Assembly: GCA_965660815.1 (NCBI GenBank)
Contig: CBFIBG010000023.1
Coordinates: 4,353 to 68,352 of the forward strand
From: Glaciecola sp965660815
GTDB taxonomy: Bacteria; Pseudomonadota; Gammaproteobacteria; Enterobacterales; Alteromonadaceae
Length of the DNA stretch: 64,000 nucleotides
Direction of reading: 5' to 3'
The notes under the pieces were generated by a model that saw only the letters and a list, made by a program, of their open reading frames with translations, was not told the DNA's origin and made no database searches. Shown piece after piece: positions 9,889 to 19,165 of the stretch. Both the position numbers and the translations under genes were made by a program. Each line of letters begins with the position of its first letter. The first letter of the stretch is position 1.

Positions 9889-11030
9889 AAGTATTAGTTC
9901 TTGGTTCTGGTCAATTGGCTCAAATGATGTATTTAGCTGCTGCTCCATTAGGTGTGGACGTTAAAGCCATTGATGTGTCAAATAATAATGTGGTCAACCC
10001 AATCAACAAAGAAGCCTTTAATCACGACTTAGCCGTTGCTATGGAAGATGCTGACGCTATTACCGTTGAATTTGAACACATACCAGAATCATTGCTCGAC
10101 TTAGTTCATCAAACTGGGAAATTACATCCTAATATTCGATCCATCTTAGCCGGTGGCGATCGTGTTCGAGAAAAAAAGCTGTTGGAGTCCCAGAACATAC
10201 CAAATTGTGATCATTTAATAATTACTAGCCATGAGCAGCTAGAAAATGTCATTTCAGAATTAGGTGAAAGAGTCATATTTAAGTCCAGTCGCGATGGATA
10301 TGATGGATATGGTCAGTGGAGAATGACCAAGGCCGTTGATTTAGATGAGCTTCGAGCAGTATTCGCTGGATTAGACCTGAATAAAGTACCTCTAATTGCC
10401 GAAAAAATGGTTGACTTTGAGCGTGAGATATCTGTTATTGGAGCAAGAGACAAAAGCGGTAACGTTCGAATATACGACATAGCAGAAAATTTGCATTATC
10501 AAGGGCAGTTGCATGTTTCTATCGCCCCAGCGACTAATCTCAATGAACACATAGTGAATAAGGCTCACAGCATATTCACCAAAATATCACAAGCATTGGA
10601 CTATGTTGGCGTCTTGGCGGTGGAATTGTTTCAAACTAACGATAATTTACTTGTGAATGAAATTGCCCCTAGAGTCCATAATTCGGGCCATTGGACGCAA
10701 GATGGCTGCGAAACATGTCAATTTGAACAACACATAAGAGCGGTTTTGGATTTTCCTTTAGGTAGTACAGCAACATACAGTGTGACAGCGATGGTAAATA
10801 TTATCGGGTGTACACGTTTCAGTCGTGATTTAATAGCGATAGAAGGGTGTAACTTGCACTGGTACGGCAAGACGTTGCGGGAAAAAAGGAAAATGGGACA
10901 TATTAATGTTGTTGCTGACTCGTACGAGGCGTTGTCTGAAAAACTCGAGTTGTTAATGGAATCCCTTCCAAGCGATTATTTCCCAATGGTACCCGGTGAG
11001 ATTAAGCGTTTAAAGCACCTAAATAGTTAA
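9885..11030 (+). CDS. purK: N5-carboxyaminoimidazole ribonucleotide synthase
   Basis: ATP-grasp enzyme that carboxylates AIR to N5-CAIR, the step before PurE. It has 381 residues (E. coli 355). Visible are the N-terminal nucleotide-fold motif VLGSGQLAQMMYLAA, the ATP-grasp core FKSSRDGYDGYGQW, LIAEKMVDFEREISVIGAR, and NEIAPRVHNSGHWTQDGC with metal ligands. It overlaps purE by four bases, forming the standard purEK operon. A weak intergenic stretch follows; no clear terminator was seen. Confidence 0.95.
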   Translation: MKVLVLGSGQLAQMMYLAAAPLGVDVKAIDVSNNNVVNPINKEAFNHDLAVAMEDADAITVEFEHIPESLLDLVHQTGKLHPNIRSILAGGDRVREKKLLESQNIPNCDHLIITSHEQLENVISELGERVIFKSSRDGYDGYGQWRMTKAVDLDELRAVFAGLDLNKVPLIAEKMVDFEREISVIGARDKSGNVRIYDIAENLHYQGQLHVSIAPATNLNEHIVNKAHSIFTKISQALDYVGVLAVELFQTNDNLLVNEIAPRVHNSGHWTQDGCETCQFEQHIRAVLDFPLGSTATYSVTAMVNIIGCTRFSRDLIAIEGCNLHWYGKTLREKRKMGHINVVADSYEALSEKLELLMESLPSDYFPMVPGEIKRLKHLNS

Positions 11031-11166
11031 ATACATCACACAGAGATTTCAATGATCACTTACTAGGTCAGATTAGACGAACCTCGTCTTAGATATTATT
11101 TAATATTTTACAAATCCTTTACATCGTTTGTTAAGTATATAAACACTAAAAATTACAGGCGATTTG

Positions 11167-11322
11167 ATGTTCATTTTAAACCTAGCGGTAGCTATTTTTA
11201 CATTTTCAATTTTTCTCGCTATCATAGGATTAGTCACTTACGCAACTTATGGCGTGTGGGCGGCCGCACTGCTCAGTTTTGTTTTTATAATTCGATACTT
11301 GTGGTACAAAATCGTCGGTTAG
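11167..11322 (+). CDS. Small two-segment membrane protein, 51 residues
   Basis: A short open frame not usually called by length-limited gene finders. It begins with ATG at 11167 behind ACAGGCG and encodes 51 residues: a hydrophobic segment (about 2-22) and a second (about 30-45), ending RYLWYKIVG. There are no charged residues until Arg43, giving a very hydrophobic double-spanning hairpin. Composition is clearly protein-like rather than random. I do not recognise a family. It sits between purK and the copper chaperone gene, with its own 136-bp upstream gap. Confidence 0.5.
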   Translation: MFILNLAVAIFTFSIFLAIIGLVTYATYGVWAAALLSFVFIIRYLWYKIVG

Positions 11323-11401
11323 TTATAAAAATCGAAGAGCAGACACTGAAAGATTAATTAGCTACTTACATAAACACCTTTTTGATAGTAGGTTATTGAT
11401 A

Positions 11402-11923
11402 ATGAAAACAGTCTTTTGCAATTTTCCGATCTTATCATCGAGAATTCTATTTTTATTTTTGTTAGCAATTCTGCCGTCTGCCAGTCATGCTCATGACCAT
11501 AGTGACGACAAAATGTCGCACAAAGCCAAGGTAACAGATGCTTGGGCCAGGGCCACTTTTGCTCTTGCTAAAACTGGTGCCGCGTACATGGAAATTGAAA
11601 ATACTTCAGACAGTAGTGTTCGTTTAATTTCTGTCAGCGTCTCTGATGATGTCGCGTCAACCGCTGAATTACATCATACGAAAATGGTGAACGATATGAT
11701 GCAAATGCAGCAACTTGAAGACGGCGTTCTGCTAGCGGCGGGAGAAAAAGATTCGTTCGTTCCAGGTGGCAAGCACATTATGCTGATGGGCCTGTCCGGC
11801 CCATTGAATGAAGGCGAGTCTGTGGATATTACCCTTAACTTTGCTGACGGTTCATCAAAGACACACTCGTTTAAAATTCTAGACAAGCGCATTGCTTCTG
11901 ATGCATTGCACAAACATCACTAA
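11402..11923 (+). CDS. Periplasmic copper chaperone, PCu(A)C family
   Basis: Exported copper-binding protein of 173 residues. A signal peptide (MKTVFCNF..., cleavage near ASHA) is followed by a His-rich linker (HDHSDDKMSHK) and the PCu(A)C fold. Copper ligands of the family are visible as LHHTKMVNDMMQM and GKHIMLMGL, and the C-terminus ends with HKHH. The family delivers Cu(I) to cytochrome oxidase assembly. A longer frame begins at TTG 11396, but AGTAGG at 11387-11392 suits the ATG at 11402. No SCO or oxidase genes are adjacent, so the partner is not evident. Confidence 0.85.
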   Translation: MKTVFCNFPILSSRILFLFLLAILPSASHAHDHSDDKMSHKAKVTDAWARATFALAKTGAAYMEIENTSDSSVRLISVSVSDDVASTAELHHTKMVNDMMQMQQLEDGVLLAAGEKDSFVPGGKHIMLMGLSGPLNEGESVDITLNFADGSSKTHSFKILDKRIASDALHKHH

Positions 11924-12165
11924 CCTTTAAGCTTGATAGATAGACAATCTTCCATCATAGATTAATAACAGAACTCATTCGTTGTTTTTGAGTCTTGTTT
12001 TAAGGTGCTCGTACTTTAGATTCTGGCTTTTGTTTCCTCTTTACATAATCGCTACTGTAAAATTTGATTTTACGATTAGATGCATCTGAAAAATCGTTTG
12101 GCTTTAATATCTTAAATAGTCCATCCTTTATCTACGTTAACTCACTCAGCAATTAAGGATTAAAC

Positions 12166-12633
12166 ATGTCAAACATTGATATTGGAATAGAAACAGCCGA
12201 TCGAATTGAAATAGCAGAAGGGCTTAAAAAATTATTAGCCGATTCTTACACATTGTACCTACAAACGCATAATTTTCATTGGAATGTAACAGGTCCACAA
12301 TTCAGGGAATTGCATTTAATGTTCGAAGAGCATTACACAGAATTAGCCGTCGCGGTGGATGACATTGCGGAAAGAATTAGAACCCTTGGCGTTGCAGCTC
12401 CTGCTACATATAGATCTTTTGTCGAATTAAGCAGTATCAAGGAAGTGGATGGCGTACCCCCTGCAAATGAAATGCTTACGATTTTATTACAAGGACATGA
12501 AGCCGTCGTTAAAACTTGTCGGAGAGTACTTAAGTTGTCGCAACAAGCGGATGACGAATCAACTTCTGCGCTAGTAGGCGATAGAATGCGAGTTCATGAA
12601 AAAACTGCTTGGATGTTACGCGCGACTCTATAA
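12166..12633 (+). CDS. dps: Dps-family DNA-protection ferritin
   Basis: Mini-ferritin that forms a dodecamer, oxidises Fe(II) with peroxide and protects DNA. It has 155 residues (E. coli 167, which has a longer N-terminal tail). Ferroxidase ligands align with the family: His38 (in NFHWNVTG), His50, Glu54, Asp65 and Glu69 (in VDDIAERIRTLG). AAGGATTAAAC before the ATG is a good ribosome-binding site. It ends 16 bp before the aldose dehydrogenase start codon, so the two may be cotranscribed. OxyR-type control is common for Dps but I could not identify a site. Confidence 0.92.
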   Translation: MSNIDIGIETADRIEIAEGLKKLLADSYTLYLQTHNFHWNVTGPQFRELHLMFEEHYTELAVAVDDIAERIRTLGVAAPATYRSFVELSSIKEVDGVPPANEMLTILLQGHEAVVKTCRRVLKLSQQADDESTSALVGDRMRVHEKTAWMLRATL

Positions 12634-12649
12634 ATATTACGGAGCCCGT

Positions 12650-13777
12650 ATGAAACTGAAATTCTGGTCAAGCGCTGCTATTGCTAGTGGCGTTTTTTTA
12701 ATTGGCGGCAACGCCATTGCTCATAATCATAATGAGCAAGAAGCAAATTACACAGTGGAAGAACTTGCCACAGGTTTGAACAATCCTTGGGGCCTTGCGT
12801 TCCTGCCAAATGGAGATGCTCTGATAACAGAAAAAGTAGGTACCCTACGTCGATTGTCATCTTCTGGCGAGCTATCTGAGCCAATTTCAGGCCTACCAAA
12901 AGCTGTGGTTAAAGGTCAAGGAGGAGTACTGGGCCTGGCGGTGCATCCTGACTTTAACCAAAATCAAATGGTGTATGTTTGCTTAAACGTAGCCGGGGAC
13001 GGAGGAGCTGGCAGTGAAGTTCATGCTGGCAGGTTAAAAGGCAATGAGTTAGTAGATACTAAGGCAATTTTTATCGCTTTGCCGAAATCTTCAACTGGAT
13101 TCCATTTTGGTTGCAGGGTGACATTTGATAAAAATGATGATGTCTTTATATCGCTGGGGGATCGAGGCAGGCCGATGGAATATGCTCAACATCTTGATAA
13201 ACATATGGGGAAAGTCGTTAAAGTAAGTGATGACGGCAGTATACCTCAAGGCAATCCGTTTATTGGCCAAGAAGGAAAAGACGATATTTACACATATGGC
13301 CATCGAAATGTTCAAGGTATGACTATGCACCCTGAAACGGGTGAAATTTGGACTCATGAGCATGGACCCAAAGGCGGTGATGAGATTAACATCCTCAACC
13401 CTGGTGATAATTATGGTTGGCCTGAGATCAGTTACGGGATCAATTATGATGGCAGTATCTTAACCGACAAAACTGAAATGCCAGGCATGCGGCAGCCTCT
13501 AAAATATTGGGATCCTTCAATTGCACCATCTGGTATGGACTTTTATATGGGGGATATGTTTGAACAATGGAAGGGTGACCTACTTATTGGTTCTCTTAAA
13601 TTTAGATATTTGCTACGGCTTGAGTTGGATGAAAACAATGCTGTGATTGCGGAGCATAAAATGCTACAAGACCGAAATGAACGGATCAGAGATGTGGTCG
13701 TTGGTCCGGATGGCAGTATATACGCGTTAGTAGACGACCAAAGAAATGGCAAACTGCTGAAAATAACGGCTAATTGA
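12650..13777 (+). CDS. PQQ-dependent aldose sugar dehydrogenase (GSDH/YliI family)
   Basis: Periplasmic six-bladed beta-propeller quinoprotein of 375 residues that oxidises aldoses using PQQ. The ATG at 12650 follows TTACGGAG; a frame starting at 12596 overlaps dps and has no RBS. A signal peptide ends near GNAIA. Family motifs include LNNPWGLAFLPNGDALITEK, VLGLAVHPDF, FISLGDRG, YGHRNVQGM, THEHGPKGGDEIN and GDNYGWPEISYG. The closest described relative is E. coli YliI (soluble aldose dehydrogenase). No PQQ synthesis genes are visible in the window, so cofactor supply must come from elsewhere. Confidence 0.85.
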   Translation: MKLKFWSSAAIASGVFLIGGNAIAHNHNEQEANYTVEELATGLNNPWGLAFLPNGDALITEKVGTLRRLSSSGELSEPISGLPKAVVKGQGGVLGLAVHPDFNQNQMVYVCLNVAGDGGAGSEVHAGRLKGNELVDTKAIFIALPKSSTGFHFGCRVTFDKNDDVFISLGDRGRPMEYAQHLDKHMGKVVKVSDDGSIPQGNPFIGQEGKDDIYTYGHRNVQGMTMHPETGEIWTHEHGPKGGDEINILNPGDNYGWPEISYGINYDGSILTDKTEMPGMRQPLKYWDPSIAPSGMDFYMGDMFEQWKGDLLIGSLKFRYLLRLELDENNAVIAEHKMLQDRNERIRDVVVGPDGSIYALVDDQRNGKLLKITAN

Positions 13778-13834
13778 TAGTCTGTTAAACATGTTGTAAA
13801 AGCTCGGTTCTTTAGTCTCGTTTTGCAATATAAG

Positions 13835-13866
13835 GCGCTTAGTAAATCCATCTACTAAGCGCTTTT
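13835..13866. terminator. Bidirectional terminator between convergent genes
   Basis: GCGCTTAGTA (13835-13844) pairs perfectly with TACTAAGCGC (13853-13862) and is followed by TTTT on the plus strand. It separates the aldose dehydrogenase from the convergent tricorn-like protease gene, whose stop is at 13872. Confidence 0.75.
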
Positions 13867-13871
13867 GGGTT

Positions 13872-16800
13872 CTATAAATCTTTCAGTAATTCTTTCACCG
13901 CTCTTTGCAATTGGGGATCAATTCTTTTTGCCTTGTACGCCGGGGGGTTAAATACTTCTATGTCAGGCATTGCTGGAGTAAAGTCCATGTTTTTACCGCT
14001 TTCTTTCACCCACCATCCTCTGAATGGCATTCTTACAATTGAGCCATCGACAAGCCTATAAGCGCCCGTACTAATAACCGCTCCAAAAGTTGGCCTACCA
14101 ACGAGTTTTCCTATATCTAAAGCCTTGTAGGCATGGGAAAATATCTCGGCGTTTGAATAGCTATTTTCATTGCTCATAGCAATAGAGGGTTTAGTCCAAG
14201 CAGATAAAGGTAAGCGTTCAGAGAAAGGATAGGTATCTTTAAACTTCCTATGTTCTCGTTCGAGATTTTTAGCGGCCCCGCGAGGAATGGTGTAGGCATG
14301 TTGTTTTACATTTAATACTGCCATTAGGTAATCGGTAGTCCACCCACCTCCGTTGTATCTCACATCAATCACAATACCTTCTTTGCCGAAACCTGCAGCC
14401 ATTAGTTCGCGTTCGAACCGTTCAAAACTCGTCCAATTCATTCCTCGAATATGAAGATAGCCTAGCCGACCTTTAGAGTATTCCTCTGTTAATCGTCTTC
14501 GCTCATTGACCCAAGCATCATAAATTTCATCGCGCAGGCTAGCGACAGGCCATATTATGACTTCTCTATCGTCACTGCCAGAATTTACAGATAGCAACAC
14601 AGGAGAATCGATTTTATTTGTTAACAAAGCATAAAGGTTCTGATTGCCAAGCTCTATCTGGTCTACCGAAGTAATAACGTCACCGACTGCTAGCTTGCTC
14701 TCCTCTCTGTCAGCGGGGCTGCCAGGTAACACTGATGTGACCTTAAACCCGTTCTCAGTGTGTGTTCCTTCGATTCCCAACAGGCCGGTTTTTTGAGACT
14801 GTGTTTGTTTTGGATTTTCTCCTCTGAACAATCCCATATGACTGGCATTGACTTGCCCTAGCATCAAATTAAATACATATTGAAAATCTTCTTTAGTAGA
14901 GGCTTGCATGGCAATAGGGCGGTATTTTTCTTTCAGTTGTCCCCAGTCATTACCATGAAAATTGGGATCATAAAACCCTGCACCTAGTGCTCGGTGAGCA
15001 TCGTCAAATATTTGGGCGAGTTCTTTATCGTAGTCTATATACTGATTTGATTCGACGTTGAGAGTTTCAGTTTTATCACCTTTGGTAATGACTCTTACAA
15101 GCTTTCCGCCCTTAGTTAGCGTGTATAAGTGCTTACCGTCTTCGCTTATTTGCAAGGACGAAGGGCGGGAGTCCCCCGATAAGATTGTTTTCTTATCCTC
15201 TGAGTTCCATTTGATTTTGTATAAACTTCGATCTAATTTATAGTTTTGCCTGCCACTTGAACCAATGCTGTAATAGACGTGGTCCCCCGTTTTATCGAAA
15301 GCCAACTCTGTTTCATTTCCTGGGAATCGGGTCACCTGCTCTAGTCTTTGATAGATGCCGTCAAAGTCTATTGTTAAAAGTGCCTCTGCCTTTTCTTCCG
15401 AATCGTTTTCTTTATCGCTTTCAGACTCTGTTTCAACATCTTTGTTCACGTCCTCCTTGAACTCATCTCTCTTCCACTGCTCTTTTGAACGTTGCCAATC
15501 TTTTTTATTTAACCATGCAAACCATATATCAAAATCGCCATTATTGCGCATAGAGCTGAATCCTAGTTTACTGCCGTCAGGACTCCACACTGGATTAACG
15601 TCATACCTAGGATGCATACTGACATTGACAGGCGCTTTCGAATTGTCGGCCGCATGAATATAAATTTCTTCGTTAAAATTTAAATCGCTTAAAGAATAAG
15701 CCAGCCATTGGCTGTCTGGAGACCATACAACCCCAGAAGGCGTATCCCAACCATTTAATAAACGCTGTTTATTAGTTAAATTTCCGTCTTCGTCAATATC
15801 TGCGGTAATTAGCTTTCCTCTTCCTTGAAGATAGGCTATGCGCTCTTTGTTAGGTGCAATTACCGGTGCAGTTTCTTCGTCATTAGATTGAGTAAGTTGC
15901 ATGATATTGTGTTTCAAGCTGTAGAATAAGTTTGCCTGCTCTTCGTCTGCAGACGTGATTTTGAACAAATCATTTTGTCCAGATTTGTCGGACACAAAAA
16001 TCAATGTATTGTCGTTCAACCATGTTAGATCTCTGTCTCTTTGAGCTCCATGGGTTAATCTAACGCTTCGTTTGTCGTCTTCGTCGTTTCTAGTAACAAA
16101 AATGTCGCCTCTCAAGGCGTACGCAGTTAATTTCCCATTCGGCGAAACAGCATATTCATCAATATTGTTCGTTTTTGTTTTACTTACTTCTGGATCGAAT
16201 CGGAAATCGCTATTCACGTCTATATTCATCGCTTGTTTATTTTTATTAGTGACGTCGTATTTAACTACTTGGTCACCTGACTGATAAATAATGATAGAGC
16301 CGTCTGAATTGATGCTGAAATGAGATACGCCAAAATCCTTTTCGGTGGTAAGTTGAGTCGATTTCCCTCTCAAATTAGTTTTGTGTACGTTATATTTACC
16401 GGATTTCGGAGTAATGTAATAAAGCGTATCATTCCCGACCCACTTCGGCATGAAATCATTACCTGCAAAGTCAGATACTTGAAAGTATTCATCTTCTTGT
16501 ATGTCATATACCCAGATATTTCTATTGGCCGGGCCTCTATAATCTTCTCTTGAAACCCTCGCAGTGCTCCTGACAAATGCAATTTTATTTCCATCTGGGG
16601 ACATGACTGCATCCATGCCTAAGGCGTCTAGAAATCTCGATTCGGTTTGCTGCGCGTTTATATTTACCGCCAGTATTTCAGATTCTCTTTCCACCTGCTG
16701 GTACAATCTTCGACTCATAAACAATACTTGACCATCTGGAGTGATATCGGTGACTCTATCGCCAGCAGAGTGAAAAGTAAGTCGATTAGGTCTGCCGCCA

Positions 16801-17084
16801 TCAGCATCCATTACAAATACATCGTCATTGCCAAACCTATCGCTAGTGAATGCTAATTGAGAGCTGTCGTTACTCCAAACTGGAGAGCCTTCGTAGCCTT
16901 CGTGTATGGTCAACCTGTCAGCTCTGCCACCGTTAATGGAAACGGTCCAAATATCCCCCTGATAAGTGAAGGCAATGCTTTGGCCATCTGGCGAAATTTC
17001 CGGCTCAAGAATGAGCGCCCTAGAATGTGAGGAATGCGCATAGAGAAATAAAACGCAACCCAAAATGCTTGCAAAGATTTTCAT
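13872..17084 (-). CDS. Tricorn-like S41 family peptidase
   Basis: Exported serine protease of 1070 residues related to archaeal tricorn. A signal peptide (to about residue 22, SSHSRA) precedes a WD40/TolB-like beta-propeller region with repeated SPDGQ/SPDGNK motifs (about 30-560). A low-complexity acidic stretch near 555-585 joins it to the second half. A PDZ domain follows (about 765-850, GIEGTHTENGFKVTSVLPGS), then the S41 catalytic core with VIDVRYNGGGWTTDYL and SYSNAEIFSHAYK, where Ser977 is the probable nucleophile. Such proteins degrade oligopeptides in the periplasm of marine bacteria. It is monocistronic by context. Confidence 0.88.
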   Translation of the reverse strand: MKIFASILGCVLFLYAHSSHSRALILEPEISPDGQSIAFTYQGDIWTVSINGGRADRLTIHEGYEGSPVWSNDSSQLAFTSDRFGNDDVFVMDADGGRPNRLTFHSAGDRVTDITPDGQVLFMSRRLYQQVERESEILAVNINAQQTESRFLDALGMDAVMSPDGNKIAFVRSTARVSREDYRGPANRNIWVYDIQEDEYFQVSDFAGNDFMPKWVGNDTLYYITPKSGKYNVHKTNLRGKSTQLTTEKDFGVSHFSINSDGSIIIYQSGDQVVKYDVTNKNKQAMNIDVNSDFRFDPEVSKTKTNNIDEYAVSPNGKLTAYALRGDIFVTRNDEDDKRSVRLTHGAQRDRDLTWLNDNTLIFVSDKSGQNDLFKITSADEEQANLFYSLKHNIMQLTQSNDEETAPVIAPNKERIAYLQGRGKLITADIDEDGNLTNKQRLLNGWDTPSGVVWSPDSQWLAYSLSDLNFNEEIYIHAADNSKAPVNVSMHPRYDVNPVWSPDGSKLGFSSMRNNGDFDIWFAWLNKKDWQRSKEQWKRDEFKEDVNKDVETESESDKENDSEEKAEALLTIDFDGIYQRLEQVTRFPGNETELAFDKTGDHVYYSIGSSGRQNYKLDRSLYKIKWNSEDKKTILSGDSRPSSLQISEDGKHLYTLTKGGKLVRVITKGDKTETLNVESNQYIDYDKELAQIFDDAHRALGAGFYDPNFHGNDWGQLKEKYRPIAMQASTKEDFQYVFNLMLGQVNASHMGLFRGENPKQTQSQKTGLLGIEGTHTENGFKVTSVLPGSPADREESKLAVGDVITSVDQIELGNQNLYALLTNKIDSPVLLSVNSGSDDREVIIWPVASLRDEIYDAWVNERRRLTEEYSKGRLGYLHIRGMNWTSFERFERELMAAGFGKEGIVIDVRYNGGGWTTDYLMAVLNVKQHAYTIPRGAAKNLEREHRKFKDTYPFSERLPLSAWTKPSIAMSNENSYSNAEIFSHAYKALDIGKLVGRPTFGAVISTGAYRLVDGSIVRMPFRGWWVKESGKNMDFTPAMPDIEVFNPPAYKAKRIDPQLQRAVKELLKDL

Positions 17085-17399
17085 TAAATATCCTTGTGTC
17101 GTTTGTTTTTATAAGTCTAGTTATGTTGACATTATGTGTGTTTTGGTAAGTATCATACATTAATTATGAGATCTTAAGATTTTAAAACGATGTCGAGTTT
17201 CCGTCGGGTCATCGAGAAAATGTGCTTTAATTAAAATAATTAACCAAGAGGCTATGCATTCGCATCAATTTAAAAGCACGAATCGAGATTTTATTAAAGA
17301 AAAATCATCGGTATTAAGACTCCATAAGCATGTTATTAATAGTAAAAGTTTATAGAAATGGATTGAAGTCGCGTTATATTTCTATGCAATGATGATTTA
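17085..17399. other. Intergenic region with a possible 33-residue reading frame
   Basis: 315 bp between the tricorn-like gene and the TRAP operon. On the plus strand AAGAGG is followed after two bases by an ATG at 17254 opening 33 codons to a TAG at 17353-17355 (starts MHSHQFKSTNRDF, basic). The SD is good but too close and the product matches nothing I know, so I do not call it a gene. Otherwise AT-rich sequence with no clear terminator. Confidence 0.25.
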
Positions 17400-18683
17400 T
17401 TATAGCCACAGGTTGGGCAGAAAGAGCACTAATGAAGGGATATAGGTAATTATTATCAAAGTGATGAAAAGCGCAAGAATAAATGGCCAAATTTCTTTAA
17501 CAAAGCTCACTACTGGTACTTTTGTAATAGAGCATGTTGTAAACATCAGTGAACCAAACGGAGGCGTTATCCCGCCAAGCATTATGTTCACAATCATGAT
17601 CATACCGAAATGAATAGGATCAATGCCCAAGGCAACTGCTACGGGGACTAATAAAGGTGCTACGATTATCAATGCAGCACCACCTTCTAAGATCATTCCT
17701 ATGATGAGCAAAACCGCGTTTATTATTAACAGCATTACGTATTTATTCGATGTTATGTCTAACATCATTTCAGTTAAATCTTGAGGTATTCGCTCCCACG
17801 TCAAATAATACCCAAATACCGACGCACCCACGATGATCAATACCACGGTGCCGGTTCCGTAAATGGTATCTAGCAGGATAGGTTTAACATGCGATGGCTT
17901 GAGCTCTTTGTAAATGAAAACGCCAATTAGAATAGACGCTAACACCGCCATGGCGCCGGCTTCTGTAGGCGTAAAAAGCCCAAACCTTAGACCCAGAATA
18001 ATGCCAAGTGGGAGCAGCAACGACCAGATTGAATCTTTAAACTGTTTTAACATTTCAAACGATTTTGCTTTATTGTCTCTTGAGGGTTTATAATTTCGCT
18101 TACGGGAAATAATAGACACCGTTAACATAAGACTGGCTGCCATAATGAGGCCAGGTATATAGCCGGCTAAGAATAAATCTGCGACTGATACTTGAGCGAT
18201 AAGTGCATAGATGATCATTACGATGCCCGGAGGGATAACTGGTGAAATAGCCGAAGAAGAGGCAGTAATTGCGGCTGAAAATGAACGACTGTAGCCTTGT
18301 TTCTCCATTTCTGGTACTAAAATCTTGCTTTGCATCGCAGCATCGGCATTCGCTGAGCCAGATATACCTCCCATAAAAGTACTAAGCACTACATTTACTT
18401 GAGCCAATCCCCCTCTAAGATGTCCAGTTAATACTTCTGCCATTTGCATAAGCTTCCTGCTGATGCCTGAATAATTCATGACTGAACCAGCCATAACGAA
18501 AAATGGAATGGCTAACAACGGGAACGAAGCGGCTGAGCTGATGAATTTCTGTAAAACTAAATCAGCAGGCATTCCCGAGTCAAAAAACGTGAAATAAAAA
18601 ATTGCAGAGCCCATTAATGCATAGGCGATAGGTAATCCTAAAAAGTACAAAATAAATAAAACAAGAATGGGTAAATAAATCAT
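17400..18683 (-). CDS. dctM: TRAP transporter large permease (DctM)
   Basis: Twelve-helix membrane subunit of a tripartite ATP-independent periplasmic transporter, 427 residues. Conserved features are GISGSANADAAMQSKILVPEM, AAITASSSAISPVIPPGIVMI, FTPTEAGAMAVLASI and NIMLGGITPPFGSLMF. The start codon overlaps the end of the small permease gene by four bases. It is the last gene of a dctP-dctQ-dctM operon on the minus strand. Substrate is not determined by this subunit. No clear terminator is seen after it. Confidence 0.93.
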   Translation of the reverse strand: MIYLPILVLFILYFLGLPIAYALMGSAIFYFTFFDSGMPADLVLQKFISSAASFPLLAIPFFVMAGSVMNYSGISRKLMQMAEVLTGHLRGGLAQVNVVLSTFMGGISGSANADAAMQSKILVPEMEKQGYSRSFSAAITASSSAISPVIPPGIVMIIYALIAQVSVADLFLAGYIPGLIMAASLMLTVSIISRKRNYKPSRDNKAKSFEMLKQFKDSIWSLLLPLGIILGLRFGLFTPTEAGAMAVLASILIGVFIYKELKPSHVKPILLDTIYGTGTVVLIIVGASVFGYYLTWERIPQDLTEMMLDITSNKYVMLLIINAVLLIIGMILEGGAALIIVAPLLVPVAVALGIDPIHFGMIMIVNIMLGGITPPFGSLMFTTCSITKVPVVSFVKEIWPFILALFITLIIITYIPSLVLFLPNLWL

Positions 18684-19165
18684 GCTTTTCTATTCCTTGA
18701 AAACATATTTTTAAAATCGTGATATAAGAATCTGATTGTGTAAAATGTGGTGAGTCCAAAACCGACAACTAAAGACGAATTGAAAATGGCAGAGCTTAGT
18801 CCCAATACTGCTGTAGGTTTTTCCCATGCGATATAAGTAAACACAATGGCCATATAGAATATATAGCCGTTAATTGCTAAGAGACTGAAACCAATAATGG
18901 AACTAAGAATGGGCTTATACTTCAAAGGTAAAAGATTAATTAAAAGATCTATACCCATATCCAGTTTGCGTTTATAAGTAGCACTTGCCCCCACAAAGAC
19001 GCACCACACAAAGCAGACGGTCGCTACCTCTTCTGCCCAAGCAATAGACATGTTGACACCGTATCTAAGAAACACATTTGTGATTACGAGTACTATCATA
19101 ATAATCAAAAATACGCTGCAAATAATTTCTTCAAAGTTTGCAAAAATAAACTTGGCTTTACTCAC
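18680..19165 (-). CDS. dctQ: TRAP transporter small permease (DctQ)
   Basis: Four-helix membrane subunit of about 161 residues that pairs with DctM. The hydrophobic segments begin near EEIICSVFLIIMIVLVITNVFLR, TVCFVWCVFVGASATY, ILSSIIGFSLLAINGY and NSSLVVGFGLTTFY; a conserved WAEEVA motif follows the first. I start it at the GTG at 19165, which overlaps the dctP stop by eight bases and has GAGG nine bases upstream. An ATG at 19201 is an alternative without an SD, and a longer frame to 19306 lies inside dctP. It overlaps dctM by four bases. Confidence 0.85.
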   Translation of the reverse strand: MSKAKFIFANFEEIICSVFLIIMIVLVITNVFLRYGVNMSIAWAEEVATVCFVWCVFVGASATYKRKLDMGIDLLINLLPLKYKPILSSIIGFSLLAINGYIFYMAIVFTYIAWEKPTAVLGLSSAIFNSSLVVGFGLTTFYTIRFLYHDFKNMFSRNRKA

